Shown one piece after another: positions 25,999-34,112 of a stretch of DNA of 64,000 nt; position 1 is the first letter of the stretch, and each line of letters begins with the position of its first letter. Both the position numbers and the translations under genes were made by a program. The notes beneath the pieces are model-generated. The model was not told the DNA's origin and did no database searches. It saw only the letters and a list, made by a program, of their open reading frames with translations. Source of the stretch: Rhodospirillales bacterium (GTDB lineage: Bacteria > Pseudomonadota > Alphaproteobacteria > Micavibrionales > Micavibrionaceae); the NCBI GenBank assembly GCA_020638365.1, contig JACKIQ010000003.1, forward strand, positions 1 through 64,000, given 5' to 3'.

Positions 25999-26736
25999 AT
26001 GCTCGGTAAATTACAAAAGAAGGGCGCAAAAGGCCCTGAAGAGGCTGGCGCCTCTGAAAACCCGCAGATCGAAGCGCCTGAAGGCGGCGCTCCGGAAGAG
26101 ACGGTTGATGCGGACACGTCCGGGCTAGGGACGGTCGTCATCCGGAATGAATTCTACCGTGACGGGTACCGAAGTCTTCTGAAGCTTACACTTGTACAAA
26201 GTTTCGTGATTCTGGGCCTGATCGGGGCCATGTACTATGTCATCAGCGTTAATCAGGCTGAATACCGCTATTTTGCTACAACCGAAGACGGACGTCTCGT
26301 TCCCATGGTTCCGCTTAATCAGCCCAACCTGAGTGCGCCGGCCCTTATGTCCTGGGTCGCCCAGTCGACCACCGAGGTCATGACTTTTGGATTCAGCGAT
26401 TATCGCCGCCGCCTTCAGGAGGCCTCTCGCAACTTTACGAAGCGGGGATGGGAAAGTTTTACTCAGGCCTTGCAGCGTTCCCGTATTATCGAGATGGTCG
26501 AGGCGAATCAGCAGGTTCTCACTGCCGCGCCGAAGGGTGCTCCCATCCTCGAATCCGAAGGCATGGTTGCCGGGCGTTACCAGTGGGTGGTGCAGGTTCC
26601 CCTCGCCCTTACCTATCAGTCCGGCTCGAAAACTCAAAATACGGGACTTCTCGTAACGGTAGTCGTTGTACGCGTGCCGCGCCTTGAAAGTCCGAACGGT
26701 GTCGGGATTGAGCAATGGGTTGCTGTTCCTCGATAA
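25999..26736 (+). CDS. dotI: Type IVB secretion inner-membrane protein DotI/IcmL
   Basis: A 245-residue protein with the DotI/IcmL/TraM layout: a cytoplasmic N-terminus (about 55 residues, Gly/Glu/Pro-rich), one membrane segment (about residues 68-88, SFVILGLIGAMYYVISV) and a periplasmic C-terminal domain. The latter has MSWVAQSTTEVMTFGFSDYR, RSRIIEMVEANQQVLTAAPK, VQVPLALTYQSG and the terminal QWVAVPR. DotI forms an octameric inner-membrane ring in the apparatus. It heads the rightward dotI, dotH, dotG series. The second copy at 17567-18259 lacks the cytoplasmic tail. Confidence 0.95.
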   Translation: MLGKLQKKGAKGPEEAGASENPQIEAPEGGAPEETVDADTSGLGTVVIRNEFYRDGYRSLLKLTLVQSFVILGLIGAMYYVISVNQAEYRYFATTEDGRLVPMVPLNQPNLSAPALMSWVAQSTTEVMTFGFSDYRRRLQEASRNFTKRGWESFTQALQRSRIIEMVEANQQVLTAAPKGAPILESEGMVAGRYQWVVQVPLALTYQSGSKTQNTGLLVTVVVVRVPRLESPNGVGIEQWVAVPR

Positions 26737-26857
26737 AGATGTCCGTTTCGTATTTTTTTAATATTATTCATGATAATGTGCGGTTAGTGCGTGACAAGCG
26801 CAAAATTCCGATGTATCGTTTACCTTGTTTTTAGAGTATCTGGGTTAGATCATTGTC

Positions 26858-27934
26858 ATGAAAAACAGAAAATCAACTCTTCTTCTTTCAGGTGGTTCTG
26901 TAAAACTCTTAGTACTGGGTTTGTCTTTTCTTTGCACCACCGTCATTACTGTCCCGGCGTTAGCGCAGGATGGAAGCGATCCCTTGGAGGATTTTGAGGG
27001 TCCGACGGCTGCTCCTAGCGAGGACAGTCTGGATGGGATGCCAGATCTCGATCAACCGGAAGAGGACCCTTTCGCCTTTGAAGACGAGAGCGGGCTCGAG
27101 AGCTTTCAGAAAACCTCCCAAGAGCTTGAGAATGAGTTCCGCAAAGGGGCTTTTCAAGCCGCTCTGGACGGTATCCTGCCTCTTCGCCCCGATGAAATCA
27201 GGACGCTTCTTGAGAGGCACGACCGCACAGTGGAATCTGTCGAATTGCCTGTTCACCCTTATCCAAGGCCTGAAACGGTCGTTCAGAATGTTTCTCTTGA
27301 CCCGGGAAGTTCGCCGCTGGTCGTTAAGATGGCGTTCGGGTACGTCACCACCATCAGTATGCTTGACTCTTCCGGTGCTCCTTGGCCTTTTGAGGATATT
27401 ACTTGGGTTGGAAACTTTGATGTTCATGGAGAGTCCGAGCACGATGTCACTCATATCATCCGGATATCGCCCAGCAACGATTTCGCGCATGGCAACGTGT
27501 CGGTCAGAATGATCGGGCTGGACACGCCCATCGTCTTTACATTAGAGACTAACCGCGACCTCGTTCATTACCGGTTTGATGCCGTTATTCCCGGAAACGG
27601 ACCGTACGCAACTGCGCCAATCATGAAACCCGGTATTACTCTGGCGTCCGGGGATGTCGACATGTCTCAGGCCCTTAGCGGCGTTATGCCTGACGGAGCT
27701 GTCAAGCTCAACGTTACCGGGGCAGACGGGCGGACAAGCGCGTTCAAGTACAACAACTACACGTATGTCCGCACTCCTCTTACGCTTTTGTCGCCCGGTT
27801 GGCAGAGTTCGGTTGCTTCTGCCGACGGCACTAGAGTTTATGCGCTGGTCGAAGCGCCTGTCCTACTGCTTTCGGACAAGGGGCGCATGATCCGTGCTTA
27901 TCTTACTGAGCGTGAGGAACTGCTAGATGAATGA
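26858..27934 (+). CDS. dotH: Type IVB outer-membrane core protein DotH/IcmK
   Basis: A 358-residue exported protein. The signal peptide ends at about PALAQ (residue 36); an acidic Pro-rich linker and a helical segment (LRPDEIRTLLERHDRTVESV) follow. The C-terminal domain has the DotH/IcmK/TraN pattern: SLDPGSSPLVVKMAFGYVTT, PWPFEDITWVG and the immunoglobulin-like strands up to PLTLLSPGWQSSV, a domain comparable with VirB9. DotH forms the channel ring in the outer membrane with DotC and DotD. Length matches Legionella DotH (~361). It overlaps the start of dotG by 8 bases. Confidence 0.94.
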   Translation: MKNRKSTLLLSGGSVKLLVLGLSFLCTTVITVPALAQDGSDPLEDFEGPTAAPSEDSLDGMPDLDQPEEDPFAFEDESGLESFQKTSQELENEFRKGAFQAALDGILPLRPDEIRTLLERHDRTVESVELPVHPYPRPETVVQNVSLDPGSSPLVVKMAFGYVTTISMLDSSGAPWPFEDITWVGNFDVHGESEHDVTHIIRISPSNDFAHGNVSVRMIGLDTPIVFTLETNRDLVHYRFDAVIPGNGPYATAPIMKPGITLASGDVDMSQALSGVMPDGAVKLNVTGADGRTSAFKYNNYTYVRTPLTLLSPGWQSSVASADGTRVYALVEAPVLLLSDKGRMIRAYLTEREELLDE

Positions 27935-29186
27935 TGATCTTGACGAAGAAATCATCGGCTCTGAAGAAGGGTTTGATGAATTTGTGCAAAAAAGCTCTCC
28001 GGGCGATGCTCTGAGAAACAGTGCAGCGGCAAAAATCGGGGTCGTTGTTGTCGGTCTGGTGGTCGTTGTGGGCGCCATGTGGTTTTTCGGTCAAAAGGAG
28101 CCGGAAACCCCTGATTCCATGCTGCCTCTAGCGTCAGAGGTCAGTTCTCCTCCAGGAGCGGCCGAAGCCTCCCCTGCTTATGTGGCGGCCGTTGAAGAAA
28201 AAAACGAGGAAGAACTTGATAAGGCCCTTCGTACGGGGGGGAGCACAATTCCTGTTCCTGTTGAATCTCCAACTGATCGTCTTCAGCTTCCTGAAGAACA
28301 ATCCGAGAGCGAAGATCCGCTTCATCGCTGGAGAAGGATGCAAGAAGAGCGCGTAATTCGCAGCGCAGAGCAGGATGATGAGGTCGAGCCCGTCACGGTC
28401 CTTGATTCCGAACAGCAGAACGAGGCCATGAAGAAGATGGCCGAGGCCATGAGCAAGCAGATGCAAAGTATTCTCGGCACGCGCACTCAGCGTATCAACT
28501 TTACGTACATGTCGCTCGTGGATTCTTCGTCCGGGGGTGCTGGTGGTGGTGCCGCCGCAAGCGGTCCCGGCCAAGACGGTGAATTTGACGGAGAGGTCGA
28601 AGAAGAAGAGCCTGCCGTTATTATTCCCGCCGGTGAAATTGAGTACGGCCAGCTGATTATCGAGGCTAATTCAGACGTTCCCGGTCCCGTGCTCGCTCTT
28701 CTCGTTTCCGGTCCTCTGAAAGGTGCAAAGCTTATCGGCACGTTCACCGTACAGAATGATTATTTGACATTGCGTTTTGATACGCTTGTCTATGAAGGTC
28801 AGGATATCGGTATTTCGGCTATCGCCCTTGATCCGGAGACTACACTCCCCGGTATGGCTACAGAGGTCGATCACAGATATCTTCAGCGTATTCTGCTTCC
28901 AGCTGCGGCGGCGTTTGTCGAGGGCTTTTCAGAAGCTATCGCACAGACCGATGCCACCAGCATTACAATTGACACGGGGGGCAGCGGAACAACTACGACA
29001 GCGACCGATCAGGATCTTGGCACCAAGGAAGAGGTTGCTCTCGGGGTTAAAGAGGCCGGAGAGGAAGTCCGCGATATTATTGACGAAATGGCCGATGATG
29101 TTCAGGTCCTTGTCAAAATTCATGCCGGTACTCCCATCGGTGTTCTCTTTACCGCCGCCGTAACTGAAGATGCTGAAGATATTTAA
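27927..29186 (+). CDS. dotG: Type IVB core channel protein DotG/IcmE (VirB10-like, short form)
   Basis: A 419-residue protein with a cytoplasmic acidic N-terminus, one membrane segment (about residues 37-54, IGVVVVGLVVVVGAMWFF), a periplasmic linker and a C-terminal VirB10/TrbI-type domain: AGEIEYGQLIIEANSDVPGP, KLIGTFTVQNDYLTLRFDTL and VKIHAGTPIGVLFTA. DotG spans both membranes and forms the central channel. Legionella DotG is about 1050 residues because of a long pentapeptide-like repeat region; that region is absent here, making this copy about the size of IncI TraO. A Gly-rich segment (residues ~196-210) lies before the core domain. A strong terminator follows. Confidence 0.93.
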   Translation: MNDDLDEEIIGSEEGFDEFVQKSSPGDALRNSAAAKIGVVVVGLVVVVGAMWFFGQKEPETPDSMLPLASEVSSPPGAAEASPAYVAAVEEKNEEELDKALRTGGSTIPVPVESPTDRLQLPEEQSESEDPLHRWRRMQEERVIRSAEQDDEVEPVTVLDSEQQNEAMKKMAEAMSKQMQSILGTRTQRINFTYMSLVDSSSGGAGGGAAASGPGQDGEFDGEVEEEEPAVIIPAGEIEYGQLIIEANSDVPGPVLALLVSGPLKGAKLIGTFTVQNDYLTLRFDTLVYEGQDIGISAIALDPETTLPGMATEVDHRYLQRILLPAAAAFVEGFSEAIAQTDATSITIDTGGSGTTTTATDQDLGTKEEVALGVKEAGEEVRDIIDEMADDVQVLVKIHAGTPIGVLFTAAVTEDAEDI

Positions 29187-29192
29187 GCTTAG

Positions 29193-29240
29193 AAAACCCT
29201 GACCTCACCGGCTTTATGTCACCTCCGGTCAGGGTTTTTT
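29193..29240 (+). terminator. Rho-independent terminator after dotG
   Basis: AAAACCCTGACC (29193-29204) pairs with GGTCAGGGTTTT (29227-29238) and is followed by further T residues, 7 bases after the dotG stop, so dotF has its own promoter. Confidence 0.88.
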
Positions 29241-29317
29241 CCGGGCTAATGGTTGCGTCCTATTAGAGTTGTGCCTAATAATCAGAGTATCTGAAAAAAT
29301 CTAGAGAGGGCCGTTTT

Positions 29318-30697
29318 ATGTCTGGCAACGAAAAAGCTGAAGAACATTTTGACGACGATTTTGAGCTGGATGACCTCGACGAGGCTTCGTGGGGTGACGA
29401 TGATGCCGCTGCAGGAGAGGGTTTTAAGAGTTCTGAAGGTGATGCCCTTTCTTCCGATGAGGGTGGCGCTGCACTTTCTGCCGCCAAGAAAAAATCCGGC
29501 GGAGGGTTTTTTACTGGACTTATCGTTCTTGCCTTACTTGGCGGAGGGTCTTTTTATGCCTATCAGTCCGGACTGATTCCTGGGCTTAGCCCACAGAACG
29601 CTCCCCAAGGACAAAATTTTATCCCTGCTCCCACTGGAGAGGACGAAAACGCCTCACAAGCAGCCAGCGACGAAGCGGATGAAACTATAACTGCGCTTGC
29701 CGATAGTGATTCGCCTCCCATGCCTGAAATTCAAAATCAGGACGATTCTGGGGGCGCCTCTGACGGTCTTCCCGCTGTCGATATGGAGAGCGAACAAACG
29801 CTTACTATAACATCAGACGATCCGGGTCAGCAGGATACTCCTCTTACGCCCATGCCGGGAACCGAGGGTTCTGACGATCTTGAACTTGCCCCTCTTGATC
29901 TTGGCGACGAAGAGATCGAAATCGCGCAGGTTGCTGAAAAAGACGGGATGCTCGGAGACGGTGCTGAGGATGCCGCCGAAACCTCTGGCGAGACCGCCAG
30001 TAGCGGAGGTCTGCTCGAAAGCGGCGGCATGGCTGTTCCAGGCGGAGAAGATGAAGCCGAGGCTCTCACTCAAACGGTTGGAGAAGACGAACTTACCGAT
30101 CTAGATGAGGCCGCGCTTCTCGGTGAAACCGAGAAAGTTCCTGAAGCTGCGGATAAGATTGTCGAGGATGTTAAGGAAGCAGTTAGCGCCGATATTTCCG
30201 ATGAACTTGGTTTAACGCCGGAAACTGATGAACCCGAAGCTGCGGAGTTGAATGTTACCAGCGAGGATGCGGAAGCTCCTCTCGAAGAAGCGAAGGAAGA
30301 GCCTGCTGTTGTCGACGCTCCCGTTACAGAATCAGCCGTTACTGAGAAAACGGAGAGTTCTCAGACTACCGTGAGTCCTGTTCCTCAAGCTGAAGAAAAA
30401 GCGCCGGAAACAGGAGAGCCTGAGAAAGGCTCCGATTCCGAAAAGCAGCAAGCCGATTCGGTTGAGGCCGCTTCAACGCCCCCAAAAGCGGTTGAGCCCG
30501 TCAAGCCTGTGGTCCTTCCTCTTTGGGTTCTTAAATCCGCAAAACCCGGAATGGCTGTTCTTTATGACAAAAGAACCGGCGATGTTAAAACCGTTGAAGT
30601 CGGAGACCGCGTTTCCGGGCTTGGCCGAATCAAATCGGTCTCAAAAGTCGACGGTAAGTGGGTTGTAGACGGCACAACCGGCAAGGTAAAACAATAA
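29318..30697 (+). CDS. dotF: Type IVB secretion protein DotF/IcmG (expanded acidic linker)
   Basis: A 459-residue bitopic protein: a strongly acidic cytoplasmic N-terminus (residues 1-55), one membrane segment (about 64-85, GLIVLALLGGGSFYAYQSG), a very long acidic Ala/Glu-rich periplasmic linker (about 95-395), and a small C-terminal domain (LPLWVLKSAKPGMAVLYDKR, VEVGDRVSGLGRIKSV, GKWVVDGTTGKV). That domain matches the C-terminal module of DotF/IcmG/TraP, related to GspC-type HR domains. Legionella IcmG is about 270 residues, so the linker is much expanded here. It follows the dotG terminator and an 80-base leader. Confidence 0.88.
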   Translation: MSGNEKAEEHFDDDFELDDLDEASWGDDDAAAGEGFKSSEGDALSSDEGGAALSAAKKKSGGGFFTGLIVLALLGGGSFYAYQSGLIPGLSPQNAPQGQNFIPAPTGEDENASQAASDEADETITALADSDSPPMPEIQNQDDSGGASDGLPAVDMESEQTLTITSDDPGQQDTPLTPMPGTEGSDDLELAPLDLGDEEIEIAQVAEKDGMLGDGAEDAAETSGETASSGGLLESGGMAVPGGEDEAEALTQTVGEDELTDLDEAALLGETEKVPEAADKIVEDVKEAVSADISDELGLTPETDEPEAAELNVTSEDAEAPLEEAKEEPAVVDAPVTESAVTEKTESSQTTVSPVPQAEEKAPETGEPEKGSDSEKQQADSVEAASTPPKAVEPVKPVVLPLWVLKSAKPGMAVLYDKRTGDVKTVEVGDRVSGLGRIKSVSKVDGKWVVDGTTGKVKQ

Positions 30698-30762
30698 AAT
30701 CAAGGAGTTTTTGCGAATCTTTCTTGATTTATGTAAAATTTATTAAAAATTTACCAATTTTC

Positions 30763-30790
30763 GTTAAGATATGTTAGGGTAAATTTAAGT
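30763..30790 (+). promoter_or_regulatory. Shared upstream element, copy A
   Basis: GTTAA, a short spacer, then TGTTAGGGTAA and an AT-rich tail ending TTAAGT. A nearly identical element occurs at 32610-32637, upstream of the second DotE/DotP-type gene. It lies about 90 bases before the start of the five-unit membrane protein, in an AT-rich stretch (30717-30880). It is likely a promoter or regulator site specific to these two genes. Confidence 0.5.
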
Positions 30791-30880
30791 TCGCAAAATA
30801 GCGAAAAGTTTGCGTTTGGGGCTTTGTGTGTGCTCTAATAACGCAAAGGACAATTGTCTGGCTGTAGATAGAGTGGAAAC

Positions 30881-32524
30881 ATGAAAAAAGATCTTTTTTC
30901 CCGAATTGTACCCGGTGTTCTTGTTTTATTCGCAAGTTTCCTGTTTGCCGACGCGGCTTTGGCGCAGGCGGGGGTAGACGACGTTGCTGAAAACATAACC
31001 AATTCTGCGGCGTTGCTTCCCGGTCTTGTTACTGCCTTCTTTTATCTTCTTGGCCTTTGGCTTGGTTATCAAGCCATTCTTCGCACTATCGACCATGTTT
31101 CGAACCCGAGCCAGACTCCCTTGCGAGTTCCTGTGGTCAGGTTTCTTGCTGGCGGAGCCCTGTTTGCAGCGCCGATCGTTTTCGAGGCCATGCATGAGAC
31201 GATTGACGGCGGTCTTTTTGGCGGTGTGAACCCCGCTACGCTGTTTAACAGCATGTCCGCCCTGTTTGGGGCTTTCGCCGGGGGCGTTCTTGGTAGCAAC
31301 GTCAACGGGATCTTGTCCAACATTGCGGCGGAGACCGAGTTGCTTCCCGGTCTTGTTACCGCGGTTGCTTACCTGCTCGGCCTGCTCATGGGCGGTATCG
31401 GCATCATGAAAATCAAGGATCATGTGGAAGATCCTGCGCGTACGACCATGAAAGAAGGGGTTATTAACCTTCTTGTCGGCGGCGGCATGTTTGCGCTGCC
31501 CGCTGTTTTCGAGGCTATGTATAATACTATCGGCGGCGGCGGCCTCGGTGTCTGGGAATTCCTTGCAGGAGCTATCAGCAGCACATCGTTTATCTTTTCC
31601 AGCGAATCACTTAGCCCTGAATGTCTTGGCGCCCTGTTCGGTATCGGCGCAACTGTCGGGGATATTATCTGTAACGCCTGGCTAACTTCTTCTGCCGTAC
31701 CCGCGTTTTTGTCGGGCCTCTCATATTTTCTTGGCCTGTGTTTCGGTGTCTGGGCGCTCGTGAAAATCAAGAACCACGTTATCAATCCGCAACAGACCTC
31801 TCTGTGGGACGGTGTCTCGCGCCTTCTTGCGGGCGGAGCCTTCTTCGCGTTGCCGACAATAATTGCTGCTCTTCAGCTAACTTTTGCTCCCGTTACCGCT
31901 ATACCTCTTCAGGCAACGCGCTTCATATCAAACACGACTTTTCGCGATGACGCGACCTTGGTCTGCGGCGGCGCAGGGGGGCTTGACGATGCGTTGGCGT
32001 GTTTCATGGACGACATCCTGGGACCGGGGCATGTGACACTGAACTTCTTCAGTTTCGTCGCGGGCATGATTTTTATCATGATCGGGGTTTCCCGTATCGT
32101 CAAAACCGCTCAGGAAGGGGCGCGCGGGCCCGGCGGTCGCGGTACGATCGCCACGTTTGTCGTCGGGGGCATTCTGCTTTCCGCTACGACTATTCTCCGG
32201 GCGTTCTCGGCATCGTTCTTCGGTAACAACATCACGTTTACCTTCGCCAACCTTGCATACACTGCCGGTATGACGCCGCTTGAAACACAAGCCGTGTACC
32301 ATGTGATCGGCGCGGTCCTTAAGTTCATGATCCTGATCGGCATGATCAGCTTTGTCCGTGGACTGTTCATCATGAGAGATGTCGCCGAAGGTAACCAACA
32401 GGCTTCCCTGATGGCTGCCATGACCCATATCATCGGCGGCGCCTTGGCAGTTAACCTCGGGCCTTTGCTCAACGCCGTTCAGACGACGCTCGGCGTTACG
32501 GCCTTCGGTGTCACATTTGTATAG
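30881..32524 (+). CDS. Five-unit DotE/DotV/DotP (IcmC/IcmD)-type polytopic membrane protein
   Basis: A 547-residue protein with a signal-like N-terminus (residues 1-29, ending AALAQ) and a repeated two-helix unit of the IcmC/IcmD/DotV type. Unit 1 (about 45-115): LPGLVTAFFYLLGLWLGYQA. Unit 2 (about 150-220): LPGLVTAVAYLLGLLMGGIG, then MKIKDHVEDP. Unit 3 (about 270-345): FLSGLSYFLGLCFGVWALVK, IKNHVINP. Unit 4 (about 390-455) and unit 5 (about 475-545) diverge and resemble the C-terminal half of IcmC/DotE. In Legionella DotE, DotP and DotV are separate small inner-membrane proteins; here they seem fused into one chain. A single-unit relative follows downstream. Function is inferred from family and place. 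Confidence 0.82.
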   Translation: MKKDLFSRIVPGVLVLFASFLFADAALAQAGVDDVAENITNSAALLPGLVTAFFYLLGLWLGYQAILRTIDHVSNPSQTPLRVPVVRFLAGGALFAAPIVFEAMHETIDGGLFGGVNPATLFNSMSALFGAFAGGVLGSNVNGILSNIAAETELLPGLVTAVAYLLGLLMGGIGIMKIKDHVEDPARTTMKEGVINLLVGGGMFALPAVFEAMYNTIGGGGLGVWEFLAGAISSTSFIFSSESLSPECLGALFGIGATVGDIICNAWLTSSAVPAFLSGLSYFLGLCFGVWALVKIKNHVINPQQTSLWDGVSRLLAGGAFFALPTIIAALQLTFAPVTAIPLQATRFISNTTFRDDATLVCGGAGGLDDALACFMDDILGPGHVTLNFFSFVAGMIFIMIGVSRIVKTAQEGARGPGGRGTIATFVVGGILLSATTILRAFSASFFGNNITFTFANLAYTAGMTPLETQAVYHVIGAVLKFMILIGMISFVRGLFIMRDVAEGNQQASLMAAMTHIIGGALAVNLGPLLNAVQTTLGVTAFGVTFV

Positions 32525-32609
32525 AAATTCTGGCGTTTTTTACGGCGCGGAATCCCTAACTTGCTGAAAATAAACACATTTGTCGTAAAAAAAAATGTGG
32601 CAAAAATGT

Positions 32610-32637
32610 GTTAAACGTGTTAGGGTAATTTATAAGT
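32610..32637 (+). promoter_or_regulatory. Shared upstream element, copy B
   Basis: GTTAAACG then TGTTAGGGTAA and TTTATAAGT, closely matching 30763-30790. It ends 31 bases before the start of the single-unit DotP gene. An inverted repeat (AACACATTT at 32573-32581, AAATGTGTT at 32604-32612) lies just upstream. Confidence 0.5.
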
Positions 32638-32668
32638 AAGCAAACATTTGGTAAGAGGAGGAACAAAT

Positions 32669-33073
32669 ATGTTCAATAAAACCAAACTTTCCTACTACAA
32701 ACTCGGCGCAGCAATGACCGCTGGCGTTATCGCAACGTCCGCTTCGACAAGCGCATACGCTAACAACAACTTCAGCAACATTGCTCAGAACATCACGACG
32801 TCTATCCAGAGCATCCCGGGTCTTCTGACCGCTCTGGCATACCTTTTCGGTATCCTTCTTGGTGTTCTCGGCGTTCTGAAAATCAAGGACCACGTCGAAA
32901 ACCCGACCCAAACGCCTCTGAAAGACGGTGCGATCCGTCTGGCAGCCGGTGGTGCACTCTTCGCCCTGCCGATCCTGTTCCAAGCTATGAACGAAACGCT
33001 TGACAGTGCTGGTAACGGCGGTACCTCCGCTTCAGCATCTCAGATGTTCTCCGTCAGCTTTAACGTTACCTAA
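32669..33073 (+). CDS. DotP/IcmD-type small membrane protein
   Basis: A 134-residue protein. The ATG at 32669 is chosen because AGAGGAGGAAC precedes it at good spacing; an earlier in-frame non-ATG start is unsupported. A signal-like N-terminus (LGAAMTAGVIATSASTSAYA) is followed by one two-helix unit: IPGLLTALAYLFGILLGVLG, LKIKDHVENPTQTPLKDGAI, AAGGALFALPILFQAMNETL. This matches IcmD/DotP (132 residues in Legionella) and units 1-3 of the preceding gene. Codon choice is much more selective than in the neighbours (repeated AAC, CTG, ATC), which together with the ideal ribosome site suggests high expression. Icm/Dot members of this class sit in the inner membrane. Confidence 0.87.
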   Translation: MFNKTKLSYYKLGAAMTAGVIATSASTSAYANNNFSNIAQNITTSIQSIPGLLTALAYLFGILLGVLGVLKIKDHVENPTQTPLKDGAIRLAAGGALFALPILFQAMNETLDSAGNGGTSASASQMFSVSFNVT

Positions 33074-33086
33074 GCTGAGAGGACGT

Positions 33087-33803
33087 GTGGATCGTTTAGC
33101 GATCACATTGGGACTTTCCAAGAGTTCAGGAAAGTCGAAGAAAGTCAAAGGAGGAGCCGGAAAGCCCGGCTCCTCTTCTGCTGCCAATACCTTGTCAAAG
33201 GAAGACAAGCAGAAAGTTTTCGAACGAGATCAGTTCACCTGCCGTTGCTGCGGCTTCGTTTCCAAGAAATACCAAGAAGTTCTTTTTATCGACGGTAACC
33301 CCAATAACACCAGCGAAAGCAATCTCGCGACTGTTTGCATTTTCTGTCACCAGTGCTTTAATCTCGATCAGGTCGGGAGCATGAAATCCGGGGTTTTGCT
33401 CTGGCTGCCTGAAGTGGAGCAGACCGATCTTCATCATATGGCTCGCGCCATCTATGTCGCCCGTATTTCTCAGGGGCCGATCGCGGAAGCAGCTCGAAAA
33501 GCTCTGGATGCGCTTATGAAGAGGCGCGAACCTGTCCGCAAACGTATCGGAACCGATGACGCCTATACTCTGGCGACCGTGCTGAAAGACTATCTGAGCG
33601 ACCATCATTACAACATCCGCGGACAGAAGCTGGAGGGTATCCGGCTTTTCCCTCTGGATCGGCGGATCATCAAGGAAGCCGATCTTGAGTTCAACCAGTT
33701 TCCGCAGATCCTCGCCTACTGGCGCTCAAAAGACGGGCCGTTCGGCGGAAAGCCGCCGCAGCAGTGGTTCAGCATCTATAACAGCATCCATAACGCCGCT
33801 TAA
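33087..33803 (+). CDS. icmJ: Type IVB secretion protein DotN/IcmJ
   Basis: A 238-residue cytoplasmic protein with an HNH-like zinc fold: RDQFTCRCCGFVSKKYQEVL, then a loop and ATVCIFCHQCFNLDQVG, giving CxxC and CxxCxxC metal sites. GVLLWLPEVEQTDLHHMARA follows, and the C-terminal part has WRSKDGPFGG. These match DotN/IcmJ, which in Legionella binds the coupling protein DotL in the DotL-DotM-DotN platform. The GTG at 33087 is chosen over an ATG at 33000 because the latter lies inside the previous gene, while GAGAGG precedes the GTG. DotL and DotM themselves are not in the window. Confidence 0.9.
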   Translation: MDRLAITLGLSKSSGKSKKVKGGAGKPGSSSAANTLSKEDKQKVFERDQFTCRCCGFVSKKYQEVLFIDGNPNNTSESNLATVCIFCHQCFNLDQVGSMKSGVLLWLPEVEQTDLHHMARAIYVARISQGPIAEAARKALDALMKRREPVRKRIGTDDAYTLATVLKDYLSDHHYNIRGQKLEGIRLFPLDRRIIKEADLEFNQFPQILAYWRSKDGPFGGKPPQQWFSIYNSIHNAA

Positions 33804-34112
33804 TAATTTTCTCCGCGTTTTTATATTGCAGAAATCTCGCCGAACCTTGCTCTTTGAGGTCAGCGCTTCGCTCGTCGTAATGTCCCGAAAACATCCAGGA
33901 TATTGTCTCTCCAGCCGGGTTTAATTATGCGGGCGGCGGGTTACCAATATGTTTGCTTGACCTATTCCGGCAATTCACTTCCGTCCGGGATGCATCACCG
34001 ACACGGCTATGCTATAAGTGGCTTAGCGGCTAAAGGTACCTACTAGCACAGGATGTTTGGTTACGCCCATCGGGAGTTTATATTCCTTCCCTGTCACCCT
34101 TTTTTAAGGATT
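33804..34112. other. Non-coding stretch, nothing recognised
   Basis: About 310 bases between icmJ and the frameshifted small gene. I see no ORF with protein-like character, no clear hairpin terminator and no repeat. Confidence 0.5.

Noticed and set aside
33000..33086. Upstream ATG for icmJ overlapping the DotP-type gene
   Set aside because: The added 29 residues are the out-of-frame reading of the previous gene; a GTG with a good ribosome site fits the family start.
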